51,002 nt of DNA, taken from an uncultured Alphaproteobacteria bacterium. Lineage in GTDB: Bacteria; Pseudomonadota; Alphaproteobacteria; RF32; CAG-239. Made by a program: the position numbers and the translations under genes. Position 1 is the stretch's first letter. Each line of letters opens with the position of its first letter. The stretch covers positions 1 through 51,002 of the forward strand of contig CALXTI010000008.1 of assembly GCA_944391395.1 (NCBI GenBank). The letters are read 5' to 3'. The notes beneath the pieces were generated by a model. That model had not been told where the DNA came from and searched no databases. It saw only the letters and a list, made by a program, of their open reading frames with translations. This document shows, in pieces, positions 35,944 to 43,880 of this stretch.

Positions 35944-36285
35944 ATGATAAAAAGAACCAATCCCGACAGCGGCGAAGCAGCAGTAACCGTTGTCAGACAG
36001 AAAGAGTATTTCCAGAAGCCGATTGACCTCTGTGATTATTCACACCCTGCCATCCAGGCAATCATTCCTTGCTGGCAGGACAAAGACGGAAAACTTGTTT
36101 CCGTTGCCACCGGAGAGGTGGTAACGGTTGGTCAAAACGACCAAGTCCGCAGCTGTCTGGTCGGAACAGCTTTCCGTTATCCGGACGGAGAAGAAATTAT
36201 CCTGACCCGCAGTTGGGACAGGAAAGTATATTTTGTTCCCCGCGAAAAAGAACAAGGGTGCCTTTATAAGGCATTCGGGGAATAA
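35944..36285 (+). CDS. Hypothetical protein, 113 residues
   Basis: A small soluble protein without signal peptide or membrane segment. The first 30 residues are mixed charge (KRTNPDSGEAAVTVVRQKEYF); then IPCWQDKDGKLVSVATGEVVTVG and FRYPDGEEIILTRSWDRKVYFVP give a beta-rich, SH3-like or small barrel impression. Three cysteines, no metal motif. No Shine-Dalgarno sequence is visible before the ATG, though the promoter and terminator fit a single-gene transcript. I do not recognise the family. A coding role is supported by the clean promoter-ORF-terminator layout and a balanced residue mix in this frame. Confidence 0.65.
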   Translation: MIKRTNPDSGEAAVTVVRQKEYFQKPIDLCDYSHPAIQAIIPCWQDKDGKLVSVATGEVVTVGQNDQVRSCLVGTAFRYPDGEEIILTRSWDRKVYFVPREKEQGCLYKAFGE

Positions 36286-36300
36286 AAAAAATCCCACTTT

Positions 36301-36332
36301 AAAAAACCGCTCTTTTACCGAGCGGTTTTTTT
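36301..36332. terminator. Bidirectional terminator between the orphan gene and cca
   Basis: AAAAAACCGCTC (36301-36312) pairs with GAGCGGTTTTTTT (36320-36332) across a 7-nt loop. The right arm touches the cca stop codon, so the hairpin serves both converging genes. Confidence 0.88.
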
Positions 36333-37566
36333 ATGGTAATTTCTGTAAATTTTCTTGCAAAATTCTGATTCTGTATTCCCGCAGACGCTCTTTAAATCGC
36401 TCGTCTTTCGGCAGAGAAGCAAAATTCGGGATGTCCGACGCTTTGATTTCGGCAATCACTCGGCAGGCCAAACGGAGTTTTTCGGCCGCCAGCAACATTT
36501 TTTCACTCTCTTGCTTTTTATCAGATGATGACGTACTGGCAAAATCGGCCAAACAGACTTCAGTATATTCATCAACATAGCAAATATGGCCGATGGTCAT
36601 TTTTTCGGCCAAATCATGCAAACTTCCCGGACGCATTTCGGGAATATGATGGAAGCGCATGTGTTGTTCGGCCGCCATGACGGCAAAATCCCGAAACCGG
36701 TTGGGCGTGCGTAGCCGGTTGCATATTTTATAAATCAGGGGACGACTGTTGCTTTCATGTCCTTTGTGCGAGGGAAGCTCTTCTTTCGGAGTCAAAAGTT
36801 TGCCGACATCATGCAGCAAAAGAGCAAACATGACCAAAGCCGAATCTTTTGCCGACGCTTTGAGCGCGTTTAAGACATGTTCGCCGGTGTTGCCTTCCGG
36901 GTGATACTCCGTCCGTTCCGGCACCGACCACAAAGCATCAATTTCCGGTAAGACGACTTTTAAAACACCGATTTGCCGCGCCAAAGCAACAAATTTGTAA
37001 AATGCCCGGGTTTTCATGGCCTTTAAAAATTCGCCCCAGACGCGTTCGGCCGTCAGATGTTCCAACATGCCCCGTCCGACCATTTGCCGGCAAAGTTCTA
37101 TCGTTTCCGGCGCAGCCTCAAAGTCAAGCTGGGCGGCAAAACGGCAAAGACGCAGAACCCGAAGCGGGTCTTCCACAAAATGTTCGGCATTGACATGACG
37201 CAGAATTTTGTTCCTGATGTCTTCTCTTCCGCCGAAATAATCAATATATTCGCCGTTTTCAAAATCGTAGGCAATGGCGTTGCAGGTAAAATCGCGTCGT
37301 TCAAGGTCCTCTTTTAACGTAATGCCTTTGTCAAAAACAAAGGTAAAATCCGTGTGCTTATCTCCGGTTTTGATTTCTTTGCGCGCCAAAGCATATTCTT
37401 CCTTTGTTATCGGATGCAAAAAAACCGGAAAGCCTTTGCCGACTTCCGTAAACCCCTGTTTTAGCATTTCTTCCGGCGTCGCACCGACAACGACATAATC
37501 GCAGTCGTTGGGAGCTTTGCCCAGTAATTTGTCGCGCACGGCACCGCCAACCTGATAAATTTTCAC
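36331..37566 (-). CDS. cca: CCA-adding tRNA nucleotidyltransferase with HD domain
   Basis: 411 residues from a GTG start behind AAGGAGAAATCT. N-terminal nucleotidyltransferase domain: GGAVRDKLLGKAPNDCDYVVVGATPEEM (Gly-Gly and Asp-X-Asp-like metal site), ERRDFTCNAIAYD and EDPLRVLRLCRFAAQLDF. A HD phosphohydrolase domain follows with LLHDVGKL. The length and HD motif match the multifunctional E. coli-type enzyme (412 residues), which adds CCA to tRNA 3' ends and also has phosphatase/phosphodiesterase activity. The C-terminal 70 residues are charged and less conserved. Confidence 0.95.
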   Translation of the reverse strand: MKIYQVGGAVRDKLLGKAPNDCDYVVVGATPEEMLKQGFTEVGKGFPVFLHPITKEEYALARKEIKTGDKHTDFTFVFDKGITLKEDLERRDFTCNAIAYDFENGEYIDYFGGREDIRNKILRHVNAEHFVEDPLRVLRLCRFAAQLDFEAAPETIELCRQMVGRGMLEHLTAERVWGEFLKAMKTRAFYKFVALARQIGVLKVVLPEIDALWSVPERTEYHPEGNTGEHVLNALKASAKDSALVMFALLLHDVGKLLTPKEELPSHKGHESNSRPLIYKICNRLRTPNRFRDFAVMAAEQHMRFHHIPEMRPGSLHDLAEKMTIGHICYVDEYTEVCLADFASTSSSDKKQESEKMLLAAEKLRLACRVIAEIKASDIPNFASLPKDERFKERLREYRIRILQENLQKLP

Positions 37567-37686
37567 AGATTTCTCCTTTTATCTTTGGTTTCAAGTTTAA
37601 GGAATATTGCAAAAAAATCAAGCCCTAACTAATGTGTTGCTTTTTGCACAAAAGTTTCATAAACTGTTTGTTATAAATTTATCTTT

Positions 37687-38175
37687 ATGAAAAAAATTCT
37701 GCTTATTATCGTGTTGCTGGGTGTTGCCGTTTCGGCTTTTGCCCAGGGTATGAGTCGATATAACATCGGCGCTTACGGCGGGGTTAATCTAAGCGAAAAC
37801 ACGCCGTTGGCCGGGGTCTCCATATCGGCTGACTATTTATGGTTTCGCGCCGAGCTTGATGCCGGTTGGAACTATACTTTTATCCAAACCGGAAGGAACG
37901 ATTTTTTCTATCTTAATCCTTCCGTCGGACTTGTTTTCGGGTATCGATACAGAGTGTTCGGGCTTGTCGGCTTGACCAATTGGCCAAGTTTTGACCGACG
38001 CAAAGACGCTTTCAGCGACAGTATCATTTGTCCGAAACTCAAGTTCGGGGGCGAAATTTCGCTGTGGCGGGATTTGTATGTCAGCATCGCCTGGAATTAT
38101 GTCATGGCACCCAACCGCCATGTGTCCGTCCAGGAAAACAACATCATCACTGCCGGTTTAGGGGTTAGTTTTTAA
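37687..38175 (+). CDS. Small outer-membrane barrel-like protein
   Basis: 162 residues. Signal peptide of 20 residues (MKKILLIIVLLGVAVSAFAQ) with a cut after AFA. The mature part alternates as in a beta-barrel (YNIGAYGGVNLSENTPLAGVSISADYLW, VFGYRYRVFGLVGL) and ends in GLGVSF with a terminal Phe, as in BAM substrates. No Shine-Dalgarno sequence is evident, and TATAAA at 37672 would place the transcript start only a few bases before the ATG. A strong terminator follows. No assignment beyond a predicted outer-membrane protein is possible. Confidence 0.72.
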   Translation: MKKILLIIVLLGVAVSAFAQGMSRYNIGAYGGVNLSENTPLAGVSISADYLWFRAELDAGWNYTFIQTGRNDFFYLNPSVGLVFGYRYRVFGLVGLTNWPSFDRRKDAFSDSIICPKLKFGGEISLWRDLYVSIAWNYVMAPNRHVSVQENNIITAGLGVSF

Positions 38176-38179
38176 TAAT

Positions 38180-38213
38180 AAGGGAAGCATTTCAAAAGCT
38201 TCCCTTGTTTTTT
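38180..38213 (+). terminator. Terminator after the small barrel protein
   Basis: AAGGGAAGC (38180-38188) with GCTTCCCTT (38198-38206), 9-nt loop, followed by GTTTTTT. The 114 bp from here to the esterase stop hold nothing recognisable. Confidence 0.88.
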
Positions 38214-38327
38214 GGCGCAATCTTGAATTCATCCGTCAACCGACGGCAACACAATTTATAAACTTTCACAGCGCCATCGTTTTTGCTTTTTTAAAACAAA
38301 CAATAGTGGAAAAATAAGGATTTAAAA

Positions 38328-39023
38328 TCATCCGTTTTTAATCACATCAACGGTAAAATCAAGTTCTTCGTGAGAAATTTGATGGTCCAGACCGTCGAAA
38401 GCCTTGGCAATCACCGGTATTTTTTCCCGTTTCAACCAATCGGCCGTAAAATTCATGCATTTAAACAGAACCTTATCGTCTTCTTTGCCGTGCAACAAGT
38501 AAATCTGCGGCCGGGAAACAATACGATCGTCAAGAAAATCATTGGCCGCCGCCAAGCCGGAAAAAGAAAAACATCCGGCCAGCCTGCGCTGCCGTATCAA
38601 AGCCGTCCAAATCGCCAGCATCGCGCCTTGCGAAAAACCGGCAATATACGTTTTATCGTCGGTAAAACCGTATCGGCGCTGAATTTCATCAATATATCGG
38701 TTCATGCTTTCCGCCGTTTCAGCCAAAGCCGGAGCCGCCTGATTATAAATTCGGGCGATTTCTTCCACCGGCGTTTCTTCCAACCGGCGCTTTTTTTCAT
38801 GGTCAAAACCGGAGACTTTATACCAACTTTTGCGTCCCGGCTCTTTTAGCGACTCATTCGAGCCTTCCGGAGCGACAATCGCAAGTCCGGGCAGTTTTTG
38901 CTGCAAATATTCATACGTCGGGCGCATTTCATCGCGCGTGTTGTTATAGCCGTGTAAAAACACCAACATGGATGACGCCGGCTCGATGCTCGGGAAATAC
39001 TGATTTTTAAAAACTGACAACAC
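38328..39023 (-). CDS. Phospholipase/carboxylesterase-family alpha/beta hydrolase
   Basis: 231 residues, cytosolic, from a GTG at 39023 (a TTG next to it is equally close to AAGGA). Motifs: LVFLHGYNNTRDEM (oxyanion hole), YIAGFSQGAMLAIW (nucleophile elbow, Ser), LHGKEDDKVLF (acid, Asp) and DHQISHEEL (His). This matches the Abhydrolase_2 group with esterase/thioesterase activity on short acyl or acylated-protein substrates. Single-gene unit. Substrate unknown. Confidence 0.85.
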   Translation of the reverse strand: MLSVFKNQYFPSIEPASSMLVFLHGYNNTRDEMRPTYEYLQQKLPGLAIVAPEGSNESLKEPGRKSWYKVSGFDHEKKRRLEETPVEEIARIYNQAAPALAETAESMNRYIDEIQRRYGFTDDKTYIAGFSQGAMLAIWTALIRQRRLAGCFSFSGLAAANDFLDDRIVSRPQIYLLHGKEDDKVLFKCMNFTADWLKREKIPVIAKAFDGLDHQISHEELDFTVDVIKNG

Positions 39024-39103
39024 AAATCCTTTGATTAATTGTTTATGCTTTTTTTATATAAAGATTATTTAAATTTCTTTAACACCCGAAACGTTTTAAA
39101 ACA

Positions 39104-39124
39104 TGCGGCGCCGGCAACGCCGCA
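39104..39124. other. Isolated 7-bp GC hairpin
   Basis: TGCGGCG (39104-39110), loop CCGGCAA, CGCCGCA (39118-39124). There is no T run on the right; on the minus strand it is followed by TGTTTTAAAA, a weak terminator tail with no gene to end. It could be part of an unknown small RNA or an esterase leader structure. Confidence 0.45.
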
Positions 39125-39232
39125 CGGCAATCACACGTTGCACGAGCCTTGAGGCAAAACATTATTCTTCACGGCCATGAAACCGTTTGAATCAATGTTT
39201 TCATTTTTTATGACGTCAAGCTGCATTTTTTA

Positions 39233-39261
39233 TTGACGCGCGTTAAAAGTTGTTGTAGGTT
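39233..39261 (+). promoter_or_regulatory. Candidate ileS promoter
   Basis: TTGACG at 39233-39238, 17-nt spacer, TAGGTT at 39256-39261. Transcription from about 39268 would give a 30-nt stretch before the leader ORF and a total ileS leader of about 150 nt. Confidence 0.5.
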
Positions 39262-39293
39262 ATGCACTGTTGTTTTTAGAGTTTTCAAAGAGA

Positions 39294-39363
39294 AAAAGAT
39301 GCTTAATATTTACATACACATCATCGACATTATTATCCCCTAGGGGGATGGCATCTTTTATTT
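39294..39363 (+). promoter_or_regulatory. Putative attenuator of ileS
   Basis: Two nested pairings can form. The inner is ATCCCC (39335-39340) with GGGGAT (39344-39349) across TAG, which is also the leader stop codon. The outer pairs AAAAGATGC (39294-39302, covering the leader start codon) with GCATCTTTT (39351-39359). The run TTTTATTT (39356-39363) follows the last GC-containing pairs. A ribosome stalled on the Ile triplet at 39329-39337 would cover the left arm of the inner hairpin and melt the structure. This would allow ileS transcription when charged tRNA-Ile is scarce. The exact antiterminator is not clear; a translational version is also possible. Confidence 0.6.
39299..39343 (+). CDS. 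Isoleucine-rich leader peptide of ileS
   Basis: A 14-codon ORF, ATG to TAG, encoding MLNIYIHIIDIIIP. Seven of 14 residues are isoleucine, at positions 4, 6, 8, 9, 11, 12 and 13, using all three Ile codons (ATT three times, ATC three times, ATA once). An AAAGAGA-like weak ribosome site lies about ten bases upstream. It is 77 bp ahead of the gene for isoleucyl-tRNA synthetase. Amino-acid-biased leader ORFs are the hallmark of ribosome-mediated attenuation (as in ilv, his, trp and pheST control in enteric bacteria). The E. coli ilv leader likewise has a run of Ile codons followed by Pro. Function here is inferred from codon content and location. Confidence 0.72.
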   Translation: MLNIYIHIIDIIIP

Positions 39364-39420
39364 AAAATATCATAACTTTTCACAATTTAAAACGTTAACC
39401 AAAATAACAGGTACAAAACA

Positions 39421-42400
39421 ATGAAACATTACGCTGAAGTAAAGGCAAAGCCTGACTTTGTCGGGTTGGAAAAAGAAATTTTAAGATTCTGGGAAGAAGA
39501 TAAGACTTTCGAAAAATCCGTCCACAACCGCGACGGTGCCGCCGAATTCGTGTTTTACGACGGTCCGCCGTTTGCCAACGGTACGCCGCATTACGGACAT
39601 ATCATGGTCTCTTATGTCAAAGATGTGGTTGCCCGTTTCCAAACCATGAGCGGCAAAAAAGTTGAACGCCGTTTAGGTTGGGACTGTCACGGTCTGCCCG
39701 CCGAGATGTCCGCCGAAAAACAGTTGGGTGTTTCCGGCCGCAAACAAATCGAGCAGTACGGGGTCGGAAAATTTAACGACTTCTGCCGTTCGGACGTCTT
39801 GAAATATTCCGGCATTTGGGTGGAAATGTTCAAACGCATCGGCCGTTGGGTCGATTTTGACCATGACTACAAAACCATGGATCTGCCGTTTATGGAAAGC
39901 GTGATTAACAACTTCAAACAACTCTATGACAAAGGGCTGGTGTATGAAGATTATCGCGTTTTGCCGTATTCCTGGGCTGCCGAAACGCCCCTTTCCAACT
40001 TTGAGGTTAATCAAGGTTATCAAGACAAAACCGACAATGCCATCACTGTCATGTTCAAACTTGAAAACGGTATGAATATTTTGGTGTGGACCACCACACC
40101 GTGGACACTGCCTTCAAACCTGATGTTGGCTGTCGGCAACGATATTGATTATGCCGTGATGGAAGAAAACGGTCAAAAATACATCTTGGCGGAAGCCCTG
40201 CTTGGCCGTTATAAAAAGCAGCTTGAACATGCGGTCAAAGTCGGCAGCTTAAAGGGCTCCGAATTGGTCGGCTTAAGCTATGAGCCGATGTTTCCGTATT
40301 TCAAAAACTTAAAAGAAAAAGGCGCGTTTAAGGTCTTGAGCGGCGAATTTGTTTCCACTGAAGACGGTACCGGCATCGTGCATATCGCCCCCGGTTTCGG
40401 TCAGGACGACTTTGACGCCTGCCGCGCTTATGACGAAAACTTTCCGGTGGTCTGTCCGGTGGACGAAGCCGGCAAATTTACCGCCGAAGTACCGGATTAT
40501 GCCGGCAAGCAGGTTTTTGAAACCAACGAACCGATTATGGTTTGGCTTAAAGAACGCGGCCTGTTGGTCAAGAAGGAACAATACACCCACTCCTACCCGT
40601 TTTGCTGGCGTACCGACACGCCGTTGATTTACAAAGCCATGTCTTCTTGGTTTGTCAAGGTTACCGATTTCCGCGACAAGATGGTGCAAAACAATCAGCA
40701 AATCAACTGGGTGCCGGAACACATTAAAGACGGTCGTTTCGGCAAATGGCTGGAAGGCGCGCGCGACTGGTCAATCTCCCGCAATCGCTTCTGGGGCACA
40801 CCGATTCCGGTTTGGAAATCGGATAATCCGAAGTTTCCGCGGGTGGATGTGTTCGGCTCGTTAAAAGAAATCAAAGAAAAAACCGGCTTTGAAGTGACCA
40901 ACCTGCACAAACCTTATATTGACGAAGTGGTGTACCCCAATCCGGACGACCCGTCCGGTCAAACAATGATGCGCCGCGTCAGCGACGTGTTTGACTGCTG
41001 GTTCGAATCCGGTTCCATGCCATACGGGCAAGTACACTATCCGTTTGAAAACAAAGAATGGTTTGAAAATCATTTTCCGGCGGATTTTATTGTGGAGGCT
41101 ATGGACCAAACCCGCGGTTGGTTTTATACCTTAACGGTTTTATCAACAGCGCTGCACAACAAACCGGCGTTTAAAAACTGCATCTGCACCGGACTTTTGA
41201 TGGCCGAAGGCGGGCAAAAACTTTCCAAGCGCTTAAAAAATTATCCGGACCCGAATGAGGTCTTGGAAAATATCGGCTCGGAGGCTTTGCGTTGGTTTTT
41301 GGTGTCTTCACCGGTGTTGAAAGGCGGTAATCTGGCGGTTGACCAAGAAGGCAAAGAAATTGCCAAAGCCTTGCGGCCGGCGCTTATTCCATTGTGGAAC
41401 GCTTTTTATTTCTTCACGCTTTATGCCAACGCCGAAGAATATAAGGCCAAGGAGATTTCAACTTCTGACGATGCCATGGACAATTATATTCTTTCCAAAC
41501 TCAAACATTTACGCGACGTGGTCAAACACGGACTGGAAACTTATAATGTGTCTTTGGCAACCGATGAAACGGCGGCATTTATGGAAGTGTTGAACAACTG
41601 GTACATCCGCCGCAGCCGCGACCGTTTCTGGGAAGGCAACACACAGGCTTTTGACACGCTTTACACCGTTTTGCTCAATTTGAGCAAGATTTTGGCGCCG
41701 TTGATGCCGTTTGTCAGTGAATATGTGTTTAAAACCTTAACCGGTGAAGAATCCGTCCACTTGACCGATTATCCGGAACTTTCCGACATCAATGCCGATG
41801 ACAAGCTGATGAAAGAAATGGATTTCTTGCAGGATTTGTGTTCGGCCGGAAAATTCATTCGCGAAGAGAAAAACCTGCGTAACCGCCTGCCTTTGGCAAG
41901 CCTGACCTTGGTCGGCGCCGAACTGACAAAAGAATATCAGGATATTGTCAAAGACGAGCTCAATGTCAAAGAAATCAAATTTGACAACAACCTCGCCGCT
42001 TACGCCGATAAAAAGCTTTATCTCTACACGCCGCTTTTGGGCAAAACTTTGGGCAAAGACATGGGCGCGGTGATGGCCGCCTACAAACAAGGCAACTGGA
42101 GCTTAAACACCGACGGAACCTTGAACATCGCCGGCAAAACTTTAACGCCCGACTTGTTTGAAGTGCGTCTGGACATGAAGGAAGGCGTCGCCGGACGCGC
42201 TTTTGCCGACAACAAAGCCGTGGTTACCTTGGACACCAACGTAACCGACAGCTTGAAACGCGAAGGCATGGCGCGCGATTTTGTCCGCATGGTGCAAACC
42301 TTGCGCAAGGACAAAAACTTTAATATTTCCGACCGAATTGAGCTTTGTTGGAAAACCGACGATGCCGAATTGGCGTTGGCCTTGAACGAAAACAAAGATT

Positions 42401-42507
42401 ATATCGCCGAACAAGTGCTGGCAGTTAAAGTCGATAACACTTGCCCCGGCGGCACGGCCGATAATATCGAGGGCAAAAACATAACCTTTGATGCCAAAGT
42501 GGCTTAA
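39421..42507 (+). CDS. ileS: Isoleucyl-tRNA synthetase, type 2 (eukaryote/archaea-like)
   Basis: 1028 residues, class I synthetase charging tRNA-Ile. HIGH motif is HYGH at 57-60; the WDCHGLPAE and PYSWAAETPLSNFE segments and the CP1 editing domain (TTTPWTLPSNL, DGTGIVHIAPGFGQDDF) follow. The second signature is KLSKR at 600-604, within GGQKLSKRLKNYPDPNE. KLSKR/KMSKR with LKNYPDP, the greater length and lack of a C-terminal zinc finger mark the type-2 clade, known for natural mupirocin tolerance; standard bacterial type-1 enzymes have KMSKS. It is the only ileS in the window; whether a type-1 copy exists elsewhere is unknown. It lies behind a leader-peptide attenuator and ends in a good terminator. 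Confidence 0.96.
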   Translation: MKHYAEVKAKPDFVGLEKEILRFWEEDKTFEKSVHNRDGAAEFVFYDGPPFANGTPHYGHIMVSYVKDVVARFQTMSGKKVERRLGWDCHGLPAEMSAEKQLGVSGRKQIEQYGVGKFNDFCRSDVLKYSGIWVEMFKRIGRWVDFDHDYKTMDLPFMESVINNFKQLYDKGLVYEDYRVLPYSWAAETPLSNFEVNQGYQDKTDNAITVMFKLENGMNILVWTTTPWTLPSNLMLAVGNDIDYAVMEENGQKYILAEALLGRYKKQLEHAVKVGSLKGSELVGLSYEPMFPYFKNLKEKGAFKVLSGEFVSTEDGTGIVHIAPGFGQDDFDACRAYDENFPVVCPVDEAGKFTAEVPDYAGKQVFETNEPIMVWLKERGLLVKKEQYTHSYPFCWRTDTPLIYKAMSSWFVKVTDFRDKMVQNNQQINWVPEHIKDGRFGKWLEGARDWSISRNRFWGTPIPVWKSDNPKFPRVDVFGSLKEIKEKTGFEVTNLHKPYIDEVVYPNPDDPSGQTMMRRVSDVFDCWFESGSMPYGQVHYPFENKEWFENHFPADFIVEAMDQTRGWFYTLTVLSTALHNKPAFKNCICTGLLMAEGGQKLSKRLKNYPDPNEVLENIGSEALRWFLVSSPVLKGGNLAVDQEGKEIAKALRPALIPLWNAFYFFTLYANAEEYKAKEISTSDDAMDNYILSKLKHLRDVVKHGLETYNVSLATDETAAFMEVLNNWYIRRSRDRFWEGNTQAFDTLYTVLLNLSKILAPLMPFVSEYVFKTLTGEESVHLTDYPELSDINADDKLMKEMDFLQDLCSAGKFIREEKNLRNRLPLASLTLVGAELTKEYQDIVKDELNVKEIKFDNNLAAYADKKLYLYTPLLGKTLGKDMGAVMAAYKQGNWSLNTDGTLNIAGKTLTPDLFEVRLDMKEGVAGRAFADNKAVVTLDTNVTDSLKREGMARDFVRMVQTLRKDKNFNISDRIELCWKTDDAELALALNENKDYIAEQVLAVKVDNTCPGGTADNIEGKNITFDAKVA

Positions 42508-42535
42508 ACCTTCGTGTTTTTAATTTTTACAAGAC

Positions 42536-42569
42536 AAACACCCGATTTTGACTTTTCGGGTGTTTTTTT
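42536..42569 (+). terminator. Terminator after ileS
   Basis: AAACACCCG (42536-42544) with CGGGTGTTT (42557-42565), 12-nt loop, then TTTT. It lies 28 bp past the ileS stop and right before the promoter of the next unit. Confidence 0.88.
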
Positions 42570-42579
42570 AACAAAACAG

Positions 42580-42608
42580 TAGACAAAAATGAAAAACGGT
42601 GATATGAT
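42580..42608 (+). promoter_or_regulatory. Promoter of the two-gene unknown unit
   Basis: TAGACA at 42580-42585, 17-nt spacer, TATGAT at 42603-42608. It comes directly after the ileS terminator, 23 bp ahead of the ATG at 42631. Confidence 0.5.
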
Positions 42609-42630
42609 AGGTACATAATCGGAGAAAATT

Positions 42631-43878
42631 ATGGAAAGCCAAATCGAAAAATTTAACCGACGCAAACAAAAGACCGAGGCGTTGAAAAAAAACAAAGGAG
42701 TTGCAGAAATGTCTAAAGAAAACAAAACATTGGAAGAACAATTTGCAGAGGCTAAAAAGGCTTGGGAAACCGCCGGTTTAGACCCGGATGATTTTCCGAA
42801 AGAAGTTACGGCGGAAAATCTGAACATTATCCGTCAAAAAATTATTGACGCACAGGATGCGAAAAAACAAACTTCCGAGAACGAAAAACAAAACGAGCAA
42901 GATAAAAATAAGGAAGATAAAGAGAACAAAGGCACTCCGACCGAGGATAAAGAAACTCCGGTAACAGAGGCAACCGGTGAAGAAAAAGACGACAAGACAG
43001 AAGATAACAAGCGGCAAACACTTGACGTCGGCACAACCGAAGAAACTCCTTCACCGGAACTAAACTGGATTGAAGAAAAACGCAAATTCTGGAAAGAATA
43101 CGCCGAATCTATTGAAAACACCTTTGAAAACGACCCGGCCAAAGATGTTGAGACCAAGACTTTCAGCTGCGTATTAAGCAAAGATGAGAAAAAAGGCGAA
43201 ATTAAATATACAGCGCCGGACAAAGTTCAGGTCGGTAAAGAATCTCATCTGGAAATATACAGCGGTGTGGTAAAAGACGCTGTGAAAAATAATTTAAGCA
43301 TCACTTTCGGAGCAACTTTGGATGATAAACAAAAAGCTTTGCTGCTGGCCGCATGCTTAATGAGCAAAGAAAGATATACCGACGGCGCCGAAGTGGCAAT
43401 GGTCAATCCGCCGAAAATCGATTTGAATGCGGAATATTTCAAACAACTTCCGGAAAACGTTCAAAGCACGTTAAAAGAATATACCTTAAAAGAACAGGAA
43501 AAAGCCCGGCAGGAAGAAATCAACACCAAACTCAACGATGTCCGCGGCCGCTTAAACGCCAACGCCCAAGAGCCAAAAAGCGCCGAAAACATCGATAAAC
43601 GCTACGAAATCAGAAAAGAACAGGTTGGTTTGATGCGGGAAAAAATGTCGCCGGAACAAGCCGATGCACGCAGACAAAAAGAAGAAGAGCGTGAGAAAAT
43701 CATGGCGGCCAGGCTGGGCATCACCGGCGAATATAAAACCAAAAACGCCAAAGGTGAAGAACGAATTGTCAAGAAAATCAACGGGTTGGATACCGAAAAA
43801 GACGATAAAGGAAATTTGCGTATTTCACAAGAAATACAAGATATGTTAAGAAAAAAATACGGTAAAGAAGGTAAATAA
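42631..43878 (+). CDS. Unknown charged protein, first gene of a two-gene unit
   Basis: 415 residues; GGAG is seven bases before the ATG. No signal peptide and no TM segment, so cytosolic or a substrate of a signal-less export route. Residues 1-75 are helical (ESQIEKFNRRKQKTEALKK, TLEEQFAEAKKAWETAGLDPDDF). Residues about 75-145 are a low-complexity Glu/Lys/Asp/Thr linker. A more globular middle part at about 150-275 contains LNWIEEKRKFWKEYAESI and VVKDAVKNNLSITFGATLDDKQKALLLAACLM. A basic-acidic helical tail follows (KARQEEINTKLNDVRGRL, SPEQADARRQKEEEREKIMAARLG). I do not recognise the family. It is 2 bp from the next gene and surely cotranscribed. Confidence 0.75.
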   Translation: MESQIEKFNRRKQKTEALKKNKGVAEMSKENKTLEEQFAEAKKAWETAGLDPDDFPKEVTAENLNIIRQKIIDAQDAKKQTSENEKQNEQDKNKEDKENKGTPTEDKETPVTEATGEEKDDKTEDNKRQTLDVGTTEETPSPELNWIEEKRKFWKEYAESIENTFENDPAKDVETKTFSCVLSKDEKKGEIKYTAPDKVQVGKESHLEIYSGVVKDAVKNNLSITFGATLDDKQKALLLAACLMSKERYTDGAEVAMVNPPKIDLNAEYFKQLPENVQSTLKEYTLKEQEKARQEEINTKLNDVRGRLNANAQEPKSAENIDKRYEIRKEQVGLMREKMSPEQADARRQKEEEREKIMAARLGITGEYKTKNAKGEERIVKKINGLDTEKDDKGNLRISQEIQDMLRKKYGKEGK

Positions 43879-43880
43879 TC

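Larger units (their letters stand above)
39024..39420. other. 397-bp region between the esterase and ileS
   Basis: The left part (39024-39230) is AT-rich apart from a GC-rich perfect hairpin at 39104-39124 and no coding frame is convincing. The right part holds the ileS control region: promoter at 39233-39261, an Ile-rich leader ORF at 39299-39343, hairpins up to 39359 and a T-rich run, then about 60 bp to the ileS ATG. No T-box or tRNA-like fold was recognised. Confidence 0.75.

Noticed and set aside
36253-36272. Hairpin TGCCTT/AAGGCA near the end of the orphan gene
   Set aside because: It is a short six-pair stem inside coding sequence without a T run; the real terminator lies 30 bp downstream.
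39262-39420. T-box riboswitch upstream of ileS
   Set aside because: T-box leaders need a specifier loop and a conserved antiterminator bulge, neither of which is visible, and the leader is too short. The Ile-rich ORF explains the region better.
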